A DNA stretch of 64,000 bases. Origin: Dicaeum eximium. Taxonomy: Eukaryota > Chordata > Aves > Passeriformes > Dicaeidae. The stretch is taken from assembly GCA_013396995.1 (NCBI GenBank), contig VWZP01005541.1, positions 186,001 through 250,000 on the forward strand, in the 5' to 3' direction. How positions within the stretch are numbered: the stretch's first letter is position 1; each line of letters begins with the position of its first letter. Shown piece by piece: positions 37,398 to 50,790 of the stretch. The notes under the pieces were generated by a model. That model did no database searches. It had not been told where the DNA came from and worked only from the letters and a program-made list of their open reading frames with translations. Made by a program: the position numbers and the translations under genes.

Positions 37398-38621
37398 ATT
37401 TGTGAAGTTCTGTGGGTTTTTTTTTGCTTGATTTTTTTTTTTTTAGTAACATATAATTAGGATGATTCAAATGAATCACACTGAGGTTAACTTTTGCTCC
37501 TGTGAGCCAACTGGCACGAAGAGTTTAGTAAAGGGAAAGGTTGTGTTGGGAATTTGAAAATAATCCTGCTTCATTTGCTTGTAGGGGGTCACACTGGAGT
37601 AATAATGTTAGAGGACAGAGCTGCACAGAGCAGATGTCAGGGTAGCAACATATGGCTTCTCTTTCACACACAGCCTTGTCACCTTCCCCCAAAGCCCCAG
37701 GCTGCATTACGAGGCATACTTCTTCACCCTGATGTTAACTGCTCCTAAAAATGTCACCTGCCAAATGTGAAGCCATCAAATACAAGGCTTACATCCCAGA
37801 ATGCAAACCAGCAACGAACACGCCAAGATCCTAATCTCAGCAATCTTTCTCTGTCTCACCCTGACTGGAGTCTGCTTTAGCTCCTAAATTTAGGATCTGT
37901 CAGTGTATCGAGTAGATGGCACTACAAGCTTTGGCTGAGTAGCAGCGGGGTGTACATTCAAAAGAAGCGTATTTCAGTAGGAGCACAGTTTAGAAGGATT
38001 AATATACTAATAAAACCTAACTCTTAGGGAAAAACAGCAAAACCTTCTTCCCCTTTGCATGGGATGCTGGCCACATGAGTAAGTACAGTTACACACAGCA
38101 CACTGCTGCCAAAACTTTCAGAAACAGAAACTGCAAGTTTAAGATTGTCATTTTTTGTAAATACAGACTTAGTCAATAAATATGAAACCTTCTCCTATGG
38201 GGAGCAATTTATATTAAATGCCTTGTATAACAGATTTGTCCTTAATTATTAGGATAGTAAGTGGAATGGTGTCCATTTCTATGTTGAACTATGTTGATAG
38301 CTGGAAGCTGGACACCTCACTTCACGTTCATCAACACTACACTGAGGAGCTCAAGCTGACTTTAAGGGGGTGGCCAGTACCATTCACACATGCAGGGCAG
38401 CACAGAACCTCCCAAAAGCGGTGCCCATAAATACAATGATGCACTGACACTAAATTCCATGCAATTTCTGCTGCTTCGGTACCAGAGACACCTGAGTTAG
38501 CTGTAACACTGGGCAGCTGTACCCGAGCTGATGTGACTGCAGTGAACTTGCAGTTTTCCTCATTCTATCCTGTTTTGATTTCCGCATCCAGTAAGACAGA
38601 AAAGCTACTGAGTTATGTGTG

Positions 38622-38637
38622 TATATATATATATATA
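38622..38637 (+). repeat. (TA)8 microsatellite
   Basis: Eight TA units follow a short TGTG run. The arrangement is the same as the compound repeat at 30057. Confidence 0.9.
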
Positions 38638-39050
38638 AAAACTTAGTTATTCATTCACTTAAGCCACTTAATATTTGTGTTACAGACCACTGCAAAATAA
38701 AAGCTCAGCAAATTCTGCAGCAAAAAATCCCAACAATTTAACGACTCAGCTCTAAGGAAGCAGAACAGGTTTGGAGCATTTGCTTTTGGGACAAAGACTT
38801 TCATAGAGTACATCTCCAAGTCACTGCATGTATGATCAAGTTTCCTTAATGTCTGCCCTGAGCTATGAACTACCACCTTTGCTGTACCAGAGTAAGCAAA
38901 TGGATTGTCCTCCTTTCAAAATGTACCGTTAGATCCAGGGGCATGATGTATCAGTGTCCAGCAAGAAAGTTCACACAACCTGTCTCTTATAGCCCTTTGA
39001 GCCCTGTGATTAATGCAATCCCAGGCAAAGCCTTAGCATCATGGTAATAA

Positions 39051-39112
39051 AAATATCTGTTAAAATGCTATTAAAACTAATAAATATCTGTTAATATGCT
39101 ATTAAAACTAAT
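39051..39112 (+). repeat. Tandem duplication, two 31-bp copies
   Basis: The units at 39051-39081 and 39082-39112 begin AAATATCTGTTAA and end GCTATTAAAACTAAT. They are adjacent and differ at one position (A versus T in the middle). Near-identity suggests a recent event. Confidence 0.93.
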
Positions 39113-39926
39113 GTTAGCAATCTTACCTTTGCATGCATCTCTGAGGGTCTATCCTCATTTTGTTCTTATGGATACACTACGTAAGATGTGTATTTCCTTA
39201 GATGAATAAAATGTGAAATACTAAAATCCTGGCAAACACTGTCTAAAACTCAGTGAAACCTACAGCTGGACTCACAAAACATACTTTAAAAATTAATGTT
39301 ATTTAATCTCTTTTTTTGTAATGTCCTCTTTTGCTCAGTACAATAAAGCAACTCAGTAAAGGTGCCTTAACACTGAATTTAGGTTCGTTTTATGAGAGGA
39401 ATTTATCAGAAATAACCAGCTATCACATTCTGATTTCATACTTACTTTCATTATAGACTTTTATTCTCACATATTGTAACATAATTAACTGCATAATTCC
39501 AACATTCTCAAAAATGTAAATATATAAGACAAAAAATGTGGTGGGAAAAGAAAACATACTCAGCACCAAGAACAATGTGCATAAAATTACTTAGTTTGTT
39601 AGTGCCACTTTATTATTAAAAGCAAGAATGAAAGCTCTGATCTACTGAAAAAAGTAGCTGTTCAGATGCCAAGTCTTAATAGCTCCATATGTCTCATCAA
39701 CCAAAAATCCTCAGTTTATTAAATTCCAGCAGGGAAAAAGAAATTCATAGCAGAGTCAAAGTCATGCCCTTTTCTTCCTAAGAAAAAGACCACCCTGGCT
39801 GCCTCTAGACATGTCATCCTAAGAAGGGTCAGAGTACAGGCTAACCCAATATCTAGATAAGGTCCATTAGAATATGAGGGTGAGCTTTTCTAGGTTTCCT
39901 CAACAGAGGTATCACTCCTGATTAAC

Positions 39927-39943
39927 AAAAAAAAAAAAAAAAA
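39927..39943 (+). repeat. Poly-A run of 17
   Basis: An uninterrupted A homopolymer. No retroposed sequence or target-site duplication is recognisable beside it. Confidence 0.9.
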
Positions 39944-42900
39944 GCTTTCCCCCAATTCCTTACATATGCAATAGGGATCCATTACAACATATTAAAGAAA
40001 TTAAATTCTAACAAGTGGGCATGATCAGGATTTGGGCCATTAGAGAATTTTTTTTTTTTAAATATAAAGCAGCAACTTCAGAACAATTCTCAATTTCAAA
40101 GAAGTCTGTACTGTGATACAGTGGAGATATGCAGGGGGGTGCAGTGCTCTAAGTTCATGTAGACAGCCAGGTGTCAACAACCATCATTTGTTCTTGGCCT
40201 GGACTAGAAGGACTAATTGCCTGGGAAAGAATAGTCCACAGATTACTAACAGACTCCATGCCTAGTGATCACTGGTGTTATGAAGTTATATCATGATATG
40301 ATCACAGTTTACATCCTACCAGTCTACTTCAGAACACAGTGAAGTACTGCTTGAACTTTACAGGTTAAAGAAAAGATCATGGCATGGTTCTGCTTCTCCC
40401 AATGGTTAGGTGAGAAAATATTGCCCCTCCTTTGGTGCTGGATACCTTAAAACTTCATCCGACTAATTTTCGGTACCAAGACATTTTACTACCGGGAGCT
40501 TTGGCTGCAATTACTTGCATGCTTGGTTGCTGCAGATGTATTAAGACTGAAAAGATAATGTGAAACAAAACAGACTAAATTAAATATTTCATTAAGTATT
40601 TGTAGGTCTTTGTATTTCATCAAACCAAACTCTAAGCTTTGTGGCTTATGGACAGAAGGATATTAATTACAAAAAGCATGTAGGTCAAAATCTGACACTT
40701 TTCTTCCCAAGTAATATGGCCATATAGTATCTGGGCACCTTGTATTCACCTGTATTTCCACCCCTCCATGCCTTTTTTTTTTAATTACAAGATTGATTTT
40801 TATTCAAAATTCAAAACATGGAATTTCAAACACCTTTTGAATACAAATTTTCTTAGTTATCTTCAGCATCCTGCCTCCTGTGGTTTGTTCTACTAAAGGG
40901 CAGCTGACTAGAAGTCCTTTGAGCAAAGACCAAGGCAGCTGAGATGTCTGTCTTGGTGCTTCACTTGACACTCTGAGACAGAGAAATTTATGCTTTTCAA
41001 GGATGTGTGTGTCAGGCAGCCAGTCACCTACATTATACAAGGTGAATTTCGGCAAATTGGGCAAGGAATGGTCTCAATGAGAACATTTAGTTCATACCTC
41101 CTCCCAAGGCTGATTCACCTACATCTATACAGCTCCTAGTGAATATTTTCTTATTCCAAACCTCTGCGAGAAATGGAGATCTTGCAGTTTTTGCAGGTAA
41201 GCACTACAAGGTCTCACTACCCTCAGTGTTTAACGGTGCTTCTCAATGTGAACCCTCACTTCAATTTAAAAACATTAATTCATATCCTAACGCCAGCTGT
41301 TTATCCCCTCTCTTAATCCAAGAATTTTTTACTTATTCTGTCTGTGCAGTACACATCAGCCTGATTGTGCTAGGCTGGAGGACCTCTGAGGTATTTCAGA
41401 CTCATTCTTCAGTCCACACTGCCTTTATTTCACCTGTCTAATTGAGATTTCTCTGTGTTGCAGAGCTGCTGTTCAGCAAGCATTCAGGCTAACAGCTGTG
41501 GGAGATGCACACCTACTGAAAGACCTCCTGCCACTTTCGCCATACCTCAGAAATGGTCAAATGAGGACAAGGGAAGAACACACATGCTCATGTTTTCATG
41601 TTTTCTAATTCAATACACTTTGAGCTTCCTTCTTCCCATGTGACCGTCAGGGATCATTCATCCTTTTCTCAGGAGTTCATGCTACTGCCTTTCACACCTT
41701 ACTAAACATCTGCCAAAACAAGCTTTCTATCTAAGAAATGGTGTAAGGTAGTAGTTTGCATGATTTGCCATAGGAGATACAGTAAATTAAGTTAAAATAC
41801 TGGGGAAATTTCCTCTTTTCTGTAAGCCTAACAATCAGGTCCATAACACACAAACTTTACAACCCCTTCTTCTCTTTTCTCCCCCACCCCACGTTCTTAA
41901 GGCCACAATGGAAAGGAAAATGCACAGTAGATTTCATCTACTTACTGTCTGTCCAACGGCTAGTAGTACATGATAAACATTTAATGAGGCTGAAATGAGG
42001 ACAATTTAACCTCTTTGACTCAAGTGTGCACGTAATACGCATCCATCAGCTTAACAAGACTAATCTTTACAAAGGAAAACAGGCATGGACATGAGATAGT
42101 CTATTAAAAATTAATATAATACCTTTTACAAAACAAACTACAAAAAGTTTTTTGAAATCCAGCAGATCTTTTTTTAACTGAAATTCATTACTTCTGCTAT
42201 TCTACCTTACCAACCATGAAATTAGCCTTTATCCTATTTTTATGTACTCTAAAGATATTGTTTTACATTTTGTACTATGCACCTCACTGACTCACTCATT
42301 TGATCATCTTTTGGGCACACAGTAGAACATTTCCTGAGTAAATCACACAAATAGGATTATTCTGAAGCAATTCTGCCCAGACTGAAACCACAAGATGCAG
42401 AATTGTACGAGAAGAGGTCAGAAAGTACTCTACCTAACATGCAGAATCTTTCCTGTAAATAGAAAGCAGTTTAGGGTTAACAAATTGAGTAAGATCACCC
42501 ATCAGGGACTGAAATCTGCAGCAGAAATGAATCCTAGGTAAAAATGGATAACACTGAAACCCTACAATCTAAGTCAATTATGAAGTATCAGTCTTAAAGA
42601 GATGGAGTCCTCACAGCTACTTTCAGTCTCAAATAGTCAGGAATAATAACTCAAGATCTCTCCAAAGCCTGGAGTTCCTACTTATCCAAATTGATCAGAT
42701 TTTTCAGGAACAACTGCAGTATTCTAATTAATCAAAAGCAGCAATCAAGATGCATCCACCCTATGTTACTTCATTCATTCAACATCTCAATTAAGCAACT
42801 GAAAATTCTTATTTAAGATAATTAAAATACAGAATGGCATAGCCTCAGAAATAGAGGAAATCTACAATAGGAAGTTGCAATCTTTGACAGTTTATTTTAG

Positions 42901-45656
42901 AAGAGGTTTCCTCAGGTAGCTGACTGACTTCAGGTTATTCTTATTTTTCTTGCATTGGAATTTCCCAAGAATAATTCTTACTTTCACCCTGGTCTGACAC
43001 TGCAAGAAAGAGCACAAGTCTCATGAAATTTCTTGTATTACACAAAAATGGAATTAGGTTTTAATGTTTGGATGGATGAAGACTGCCTGTCTGTGATTCT
43101 TTAAAATTCATGTTCCCCACATTGTCTCATCTCCAGAGTTTGAATAAAACTTGCTTTAATAGTCTTAATGCTGCCTGAGTCCTGTCATACAGCAAACTAC
43201 TACACAATGTCAATCAAACCCATGTATCTTTAATTTTTGATAGAGGTAAAGCATTCAACAATAAAGTGGCAAAGATGAAAAGGCTTTCCTTTGCCTCTTA
43301 CAAATCTACACCTATAATTACTCATGATAGCTTTGGTTAAATGAATTTCAATAATAAAAGGTCAAGCCATAAAGGCCTAATTAATTTTACAAATGCTCAG
43401 CAGGATAAACTAAAATTTCTCTGGAGAGTTAGAGAACCTGAAAGGACTAATTAAGAATGAGAATATGATGTGGTAGCTCACAACTATGAAAATTTTTTTC
43501 ATGCATTTTCATTCTGATCTAAACTTGTTGGAACACACCTCAAATATTTCACTGAGTTGCAGTTACAAAGTAAGCCAAAAATGTTGAAAAGCTATAGAGA
43601 AATTATTATTTCCCCACTTCATTTATCTTCACTTCTGAACTGAAATATTTCAATTGTTTATATACATATATAGAGAGAGATGTAGGGCAGAGTAGGGCAA
43701 CTATCAGGTTTTACCAGCGTTCAGTTTTCTAATTTTCCAGTATAGGGAAGTTTACTTGTATAGCTTCCAAAAATAAATATCTGTATGAAATTTAGACCAT
43801 TTTAAGCGAACACCAGGAGAGGGCTACACTAGAAAGCCACAGAATGATTTAAAATATATTCTGAAAAAATAATCTGTCTCATTTCAAGATACTCCTCTTC
43901 TGCTTTCATCCAAAAATGAAAGAAACAAAAAATGTGTAGCATATATTGGTATGGTATGTTCAAAGCACATACAAGTACCTGTAAAATTCCAGCTATCCTG
44001 CATAAAGAGAAAAGCTTGGGGGAAAAATAAATCTTATCAGAAACCTGAACTGATAGAAAGTTCAGTGCAGGTTAAGAAAAACACTCAAATTTGTGTTTTA
44101 CTCCAGAATTCCATGGTACATGATGTTCAGCATTCAGGCCAGCTATATCAAGGGCATCTTTTGATACTGCCTGTTAAGAGATGGAGTGAGATAAACCCAC
44201 AAAATCCACTCAGCAGTCACCTGTTTCACAATGAGAATGAATAGGATTACACAATATATATCGTTCTACTTTGTATGGAGGGGACATGTGATACCCTGTG
44301 GACAGAGACTGTTCTGCCAACAGAGGCAAACAGAACAGTAATTATAATTAACTGCACCTTTTTTCCACTGGATGGATTTCTACACACATCAGTTCCCAAC
44401 AAAAGGAAAACTGATTTTAATACAACAGAATAAACACCATGCCATAGAATAGGGTAAAATATTGCTATTTAAATAACAAAAGAGATTGGAACTTATTGTG
44501 GAGATTTTTGTTGTTTGCTTTCAAAGAACCTTATAAGTGTTTTCACATGCCAAAAGTATGTATTTCAGCTCAAGGTGGGAAGTCCAGGCTCCACACCATC
44601 ACTGAAAATACAGGATCTATTAAGTAACAACAGTAAGACTGCCAGTAAGGAAAAAACACTCCCACATACAAGAAAAAATCAGTATGCCCTCATTTGATAA
44701 GCATTCAGACATTCTCATCATGTTTAAAACAGTGTAAGCTGTAGCCAATCACCCACAAGTGCAGAGATTACTCATAACACCCAGATACACAAATATACAA
44801 AATTACTTCTGAAATTACACAGTGCTTTTGGAGTCATTTGCTGAATGACCTTGCAACCCTTTACATGATGAATCTGCTCTTGCTCTTATGAGACAAACGT
44901 AGAGTTCCATGAACCCTGAATACGTGGATGTTGTTGTTGCCATACAGGAATAAACAATCTCTCAAATTTCATTATATAAGGCACTTCTGGTGAGCTTCAA
45001 ACTTCTTTCATTTCAAATTGCTTGGAGAGAAAAAATGAAGTCTCATTTTATTTTCAACAGCCACTTTGTGGATAGTCTCCTCACCACCACCAAGACAGAA
45101 TAATAAATTTTCAAGAAATGCTGCTTTACTTTTAACATATAGAAATAAGCCTTAGGGCTTGCATTAATCTCCCAAACACTGTTTCCCAGTGTTCCTTCAT
45201 TAAATATCTCACAAACATACACTNTTTGGGGCTGAAAAACAGAGTTTTTCCACTTCCACGCAAATGAGTAAAAAATTGGCAACATTTGGGCAAGAAATAT
45301 AAATCTCCTATTGAAATAAACTTCAGCTATTCCTTATTTAAAGGACCTTTAAAATATTTTATTTATATAATCACACATTCTAGAGTTCAAAAAACTTCAG
45401 CAACATTTATGAAGACATGGAAGCATGGAAATTTATCTGACTTGATGATAAAATTTAAGGCTTTTGTGACAATCCCTTTAAATTTACATACTGGAATGTC
45501 TCTGGGAGAGGCAGAGGGCATTTAATCATCTGTTATGGGGGCAGGCATTTGTCTCCATTATCAAGTAAGGCAGCAACCAGTTTAGAGACCCAGAATGAGC
45601 AAGAACCAGAAAAGGGGCCCAGCTGGGGCAGTGTTCAGGGCAATACCTACAAGATA

Positions 45657-45679
45657 TTCCCACCCTACAAGGGTGGGAA
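45657..45679. repeat. Perfect GC-rich hairpin, 10-bp arms with 3-nt loop
   Basis: TTCCCACCCT at 45657-45666 and AGGGTGGGAA at 45670-45679 pair exactly around ACA. It resembles a bacterial terminator stem only in shape; in an avian intron that reading is not appropriate. It sits in a GC-richer patch at about 45520-45850 with no coding evidence. Confidence 0.88.
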
Positions 45680-47839
45680 GGCTGAGTTGCTGCAGGATAT
45701 TCAGCCCTGCTCCCACAATGTGTCCAGATCAGCTTTTCTGATCCCTGTTCCTTCCACATGTACACAAGAGATGCTCTCTTGCACAGGAGCTGCTCCTTTT
45801 TTCAGGGCTGAAGAGGTCACAGATTTGTCTTCAGAAAGTCCTTCCTGAACACATCTGGGCTTCAACTACATCACTTTATTAGCCTCAGTCTCCAGCTTTG
45901 AAATGGGACCATTTAGGAAATAAACAATAAAGGTTTCTTGCGTTCTCCAAGGCCACAGTGACACAGACTGTGACCTTCCTGAGTAAGGCAGACACCCCAC
46001 CCAGCCACATCTCATGGAGATGAAAAACTACACCAGAGGCAAGACAGAACCTAAAACAACCTTAAAGCAAACACATACCCAGATGGAATTATTTGTAAAA
46101 TAGAAAACCTAATTAAATGATTTTTGGTCAAATGCAAGAGAGCAAAATTCTCTATAATATAAATTATAAACATAGTAAGATTTTAATTTTCCTAATCTTT
46201 TGCTGTGTTTAGTGAGGGTTTATATGCTTTTTGCTCCATCACATTCTATCAATATGTAAAGGCTGATTCTGCATTGACGTGCTTAGCAATAGAGCTTTGT
46301 GAAACCAAAATAAGGTATTGTTGCTGTGTTTTCCTTCCTCACTGAACACTTGAGGGTCTTCAGCCTTTTCAGTGCATTATGTACAAACACCTAAACCAGA
46401 AGGAATGCTCAACACTTGAACATGAAATACAACTCACTGGCACCTATATATAAAGCAGCTTTGATTTTTCATGGAAATCTCCCACCCCTTGCATCATGAA
46501 TAATAGAACTTGGCAGCTTGAATTATGAACCTCCTTTGCTAACAAATGAAGTGGAAAAAAGATCATGGAGTTAGCATACCGATTACTACATTAGATACTC
46601 AGCACTTCATGCCCCACAAAAACTATGAAACCTTACCACTGTCATTAGTGCACTTAAAAATTACTGCACGTGTGTTGAACTTCATGCAAATGTCATCTTA
46701 ATAAGGCAAATATGATCTTCTGAATCTGGGATGTTGCATACTTTAAAATTTTTTTTTGCAGACAAAATGAGACCTTCCATTATGTTCAATAATAAGTTAC
46801 CATACAGCTCAGATTATGATTAGATCTCACCTTTTTTTGTTTGTTGTCTTTGGATAACATAGCATGGAACAAAAACTTAGCTCTGAGTTGTGATACTCTT
46901 TATAACTGTGGAAAGAGAGCTAATTTGTAGGATGCCACACTTCCATACAGTCAATGCAAGCATCAAATATGGACTTTGGCATATAACTCGGTCCAAATTT
47001 CTGCATGTGATTTATTTTAAACTGTTTTCCTAAGCTAATAGAAAATCTTCTCAGCTTGGGAGATACTCCTTTGCAAATTTCCAAAATACCCATCAATAGT
47101 GCTGGCTGTTCCACAAAAGGGAAAAACAGAGTTAGGGTAATGAACAGGTCCTAGATTACACAAGAATGAATTCAGCTGTAAAAAAAGCCTGTTCTAGGAC
47201 TGCAGTTTTATTTCCACATTTGCCATTAAGAAACCCTTTGCTTCTTTCAGTAGGAAACATCCAAAACACCTAAGAATTCAGATGTTATTAACATTACAAA
47301 CTCAGGAAAAAAAAGCCCTGGAAATGTAATTATGTATATTCAACAGTGCTGGCCTATTAGGTACACAACATGTATTTTTTAATATTGCTTAACTACAGTT
47401 TCATTCTCTTGGGTAATCAAAAGCCACACATCTGAAAAATTTACCTGGGAGAACAGAATCACAATCTTTAATCATGGAAAATAGTGTACATTCTTTACAA
47501 CATTTGTTTAATTAACCTGCAGTTATCCCATTGCCTTCCTCCACTACAGTTAGCCAGCACAATCTTTTGTCATTTGGGGATCTAATCAAAGGATCGAAGT
47601 TACGAAATTGGAGTTTAAAGTATTAAAAAAATTAGTGTTGATTTTCTTATTCACAAAACTGTGTCACATTACAATCTGTCCAGGAGGGTCTGTTTGAAAC
47701 TGTGTGTTTTGCAGAGCTCACAACGTGTGCTCTCTCTGTCACTGAGGCCTTTTACAGTGAGGAATATCCTGTACTAGGCAGTCTACATACGTAGAGTGAG
47801 AAACTGTAACTGTGCTGTTAACTGGCCCTGCCTGCTTAG

Positions 47840-47990
47840 GCAAAGCACTGAGAAACAAAGAGAATTAACTTGCCAAGACTCACACAACCACTTGGTCACA
47901 GGGCTCACAATGCTCTCCCAGCTCTCCCAAGACCAGAGCTGCCTTGTTTCTGGGTCACACTGTCCCCTTCTCACAGAGATTATCTTCCCC
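47840..47990 (-). repeat. Ancient SINE-like remnant (MIR/CORE type)
   Basis: The plus strand reads CACTGAGAAACAAAGAGAAT, TAACTTGCCAAGACTCACAC and later CTCTCCCAGCTCTCCCAAGA. These correspond in order to the ACTGAGGCACAGAGAG, AACTTGCCCAAGGTCACAC and CCCAG-rich boxes of the reverse complement of MIR-like SINEs. Homology fades at both ends, so limits are approximate. Confidence 0.5.
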
Positions 47991-48560
47991 AAGGAAGGCA
48001 CATTATGAAGGAAGTAGGTGCACAGAACACAAGCCCTGCAAGCACTTTAAAGCCTGGCAGTATTAGACAAACAGTTGGGACGCCCTACAGGCATTAATTT
48101 TCTTCCCTAATGAAAAAAGTTTGTTTCAACTTCTGCCTGTGTCCTTATCTCTAAATTTAATGAGGAAACAGACTCTTCTATGCTGTTTTCCAAGTCTCTT
48201 TGATCTTATGATTACATACATTGCTAGTTGCTTGCCATTATATAGTCTGAAAAATATATATCGATGCTAGACAGCTCTGAGTATCCTATGTACCCAAGAA
48301 TAATGAAGCGCTACTTTTTCTGTAACAGGAATCTTAGGAGTGGTTCAAAAATCTTGGGAAGGAGAGGAAGAACATATAAAGCTGTCCTACAGTAATTCCA
48401 TGCTTGCTCCATGTCTGCATCACCCTAAATCACATGGGGCTGTACAGGGCAGAAGCAAGAAGACAAGAAATAAGGTGAAAAGAATTGCACATGGACCTTA
48501 GCAAAGACATACCTGACTCACTCCCTCTTCCTCCTCCATAGCTCACAGGAAGGATGCTGA

Positions 48561-48606
48561 GGGAGGATGGACGACCTCACCATTCATAGGCCTGAACCAT
48601 CCTCCC
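48561..48606. repeat. Inverted repeat, 10-bp arms with 26-nt spacer
   Basis: GGGAGGATGG at 48561-48570 pairs with CCATCCTCCC at 48597-48606. No nearby feature explains it. Confidence 0.75.
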
Positions 48607-49235
48607 ACCCAGGGAGCTCACCACTGCATTCTAAAACATTTTCGACCTTAAGGGCCAAAACCACCTTTACAAAAGCTGAACCTCCTGATGCCTTTGTTTT
48701 TTAGGAAATTCTGTCCACTTTGGCTTTACCATATTAATTTGCTCGCTCACTTTTTCTTCTTAGCCCACACCTCTCTGAAAAGATGTGGAATGCACCACAT
48801 GTACTGTCACTGAATACACCTATATACCAGGATATGTGGCAGAACAGTAAGAAATATTTACTCACTTTATTCAAACCAGTGCATCCAACTACCTTCACTT
48901 CAGACTTGCATTTCCTTGTTCCTTCTCTGTACCAAGCTGATGCCACACAACCCCCCCATCCCAGTGCTGTTCCAAGGCATGTCAGGGAAAGCTGCTGTGG
49001 AACAGAGTGATAGCTAACCCCTTTAATACCACTCTAACAACTGATCTCAGTTACATGAAATCCCTGATAACACTTGCCTTTCTAGTAACTTCAAAATTCT
49101 GATTCTTCTCTTCCCAATCAATATTACTGTGGATACTTTGGACAGTTTCATGTAGGTTGAGCCAGACCAGACAATGCTGAAATTCCAGACTTACAGAAGT
49201 CAGAAAATAAGAACAGCTACTCATGCTAGAGAAAG

Positions 49236-49281
49236 AAAAAAAAAAAAAAAGACAAAAGGAGAAAAGGAGAAAAAAAAGGAA
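49236..49281 (+). repeat. A-rich/purine-rich low-complexity tract
   Basis: A run of 15 A is followed by GACAAAAGGAGAAAAGGAG and a further A run. It is simple sequence with no retroposed body. Confidence 0.85.
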
Positions 49282-50589
49282 ATCTGCTAAACACAAGTCT
49301 GAAATGAAAAAATTCTGAAATTCTTTCAGCTTTAATAATCTTTATTCCACTACATCCCTTTTTATGTTTTGCAGTTAACGAATAAATGCAGAACACAGAA
49401 CAAATCGAAACATTAAATATTAATTTTCAAAATACCAATTACTCCACTATCATGAGAGTTAGGTTGAAAAATTTATATTATTATACAAAGGGAAAAAATG
49501 TTATGCATCAAAAATCCAAAGGAAAGTTAGCTTTTATGGTGGGCTGTTTTATGGTTGGGGTTTTTATGGTTTCTTTCTTTGGTATAAAAGCATTGAGCAC
49601 TATATCACAAATTTTTACATTCTAAGCTTGTCTCTATCTGCTTTTACATCCATAATGTGCCAGGTCTCTAAAGGATGCTTATTTATGACACTTTCATTAG
49701 GAGGGTACAAATTTAGATACACTAGAAATTTAAGATTCAGAATATGCACAATTTCACAAACAAGCAGTAGTGCTCAGGACCTTGAAACGAAAGCAGTACA
49801 CAAAAGTAGATCTGAAACAGAGACAGGTAAAACAGGCTACTTCGGCAAATGATGTGCTGTGATTTCTCTCTGCACACATACACACATTTAAAGAGGTAGA
49901 AAAAGACATAATTTCTGGCCTGTTTCAACCAGTTACTAAAGGAATTTATTACTTATACTTCTGAAGTCCAAAGGGCAGCAGCATCATTATTATAATACAT
50001 CTCTCAGCCACATATTTTGCATTCTGTTCTACAATGTGGAAAACAGTACCTTGGAAATGGTTGTTTCAGGACGATTATGCAGAGGAACGGCAAGCTGAGG
50101 GCTTGAACTAAGGTCTGCCCACCAAAGGTAGTGATCTGCACTGTGGAAAGCTCCTCTGCAACATCTGACAAGTCACTTCTTGTCTTCTGGCCTCCACTTG
50201 TCTTCTGACCTGCACCCCCAATTTTACCTGGCTGTCCTAAAGTCTCAGGGATGCACAAAAGGCTGCACAGACTAGAGTATGCAGATGCTAATGCAATTGA
50301 AGATTAAGTATATAGTAAAGTGAAAGAGCTACATAGACAACTCTGGTGTTTATCAAAGACTACAAAGCTTTAAAAGTAAACAGGAAAATGTAATGCAGAC
50401 AGGGAAGCAGCTGCTTGCCATAGAAAGGGGCTAAGTCCCTGCACAAATAGCATGCAGCCAGCTCTTGACATTCAAAAACAGTATCACATCGTTTCATCAC
50501 CTTCAGCAAGAGGGGGAAATAGGTGCCTGAGCCTAGCAAGAAAGCTGCTGAAAATACAGAAAACCACTCTTATTTCCTGAGGCTATCAG

Positions 50590-50790
50590 TGTTAAAATGT
50601 CAGTTGTAAAGAATCATTTACACACAAACGTGGTTGCATAATTTAATTATATACAGATTCTGATATCATTAACTATTAATTAAATCATGCAGACAAGTGA
50701 ATTTTGCTTGCAGGCAAGCTATCATTCCCCAAATTATAATTAACTAAAATATTATAAATAAAAGCTGCAGAAACAAAATTATTTGTGTTC
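50590..50790. promoter_or_regulatory. AT-rich block dense in TAAT/ATTA motifs (enhancer candidate)
   Basis: The block has several homeodomain-type cores, including TTTAATTATATAC, CTATTAATTAAATCATGC and TATAATTAACT, with little simple repetition. Ancient non-coding enhancers often look like this, but the composition alone could produce the motifs, and conservation cannot be judged from a single sequence. Confidence 0.2.

Noticed and set aside
39927..39943. Poly-A run as the tail of a processed pseudogene
   Set aside because: The sequence before it has no gene-like frame and there is no target-site duplication. The same holds for the A runs at 2828 and 49236.
45657..45679. Rho-independent-type terminator
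   Set aside because: The hairpin has the shape but the window is avian intron, and no T run follows on either strand.
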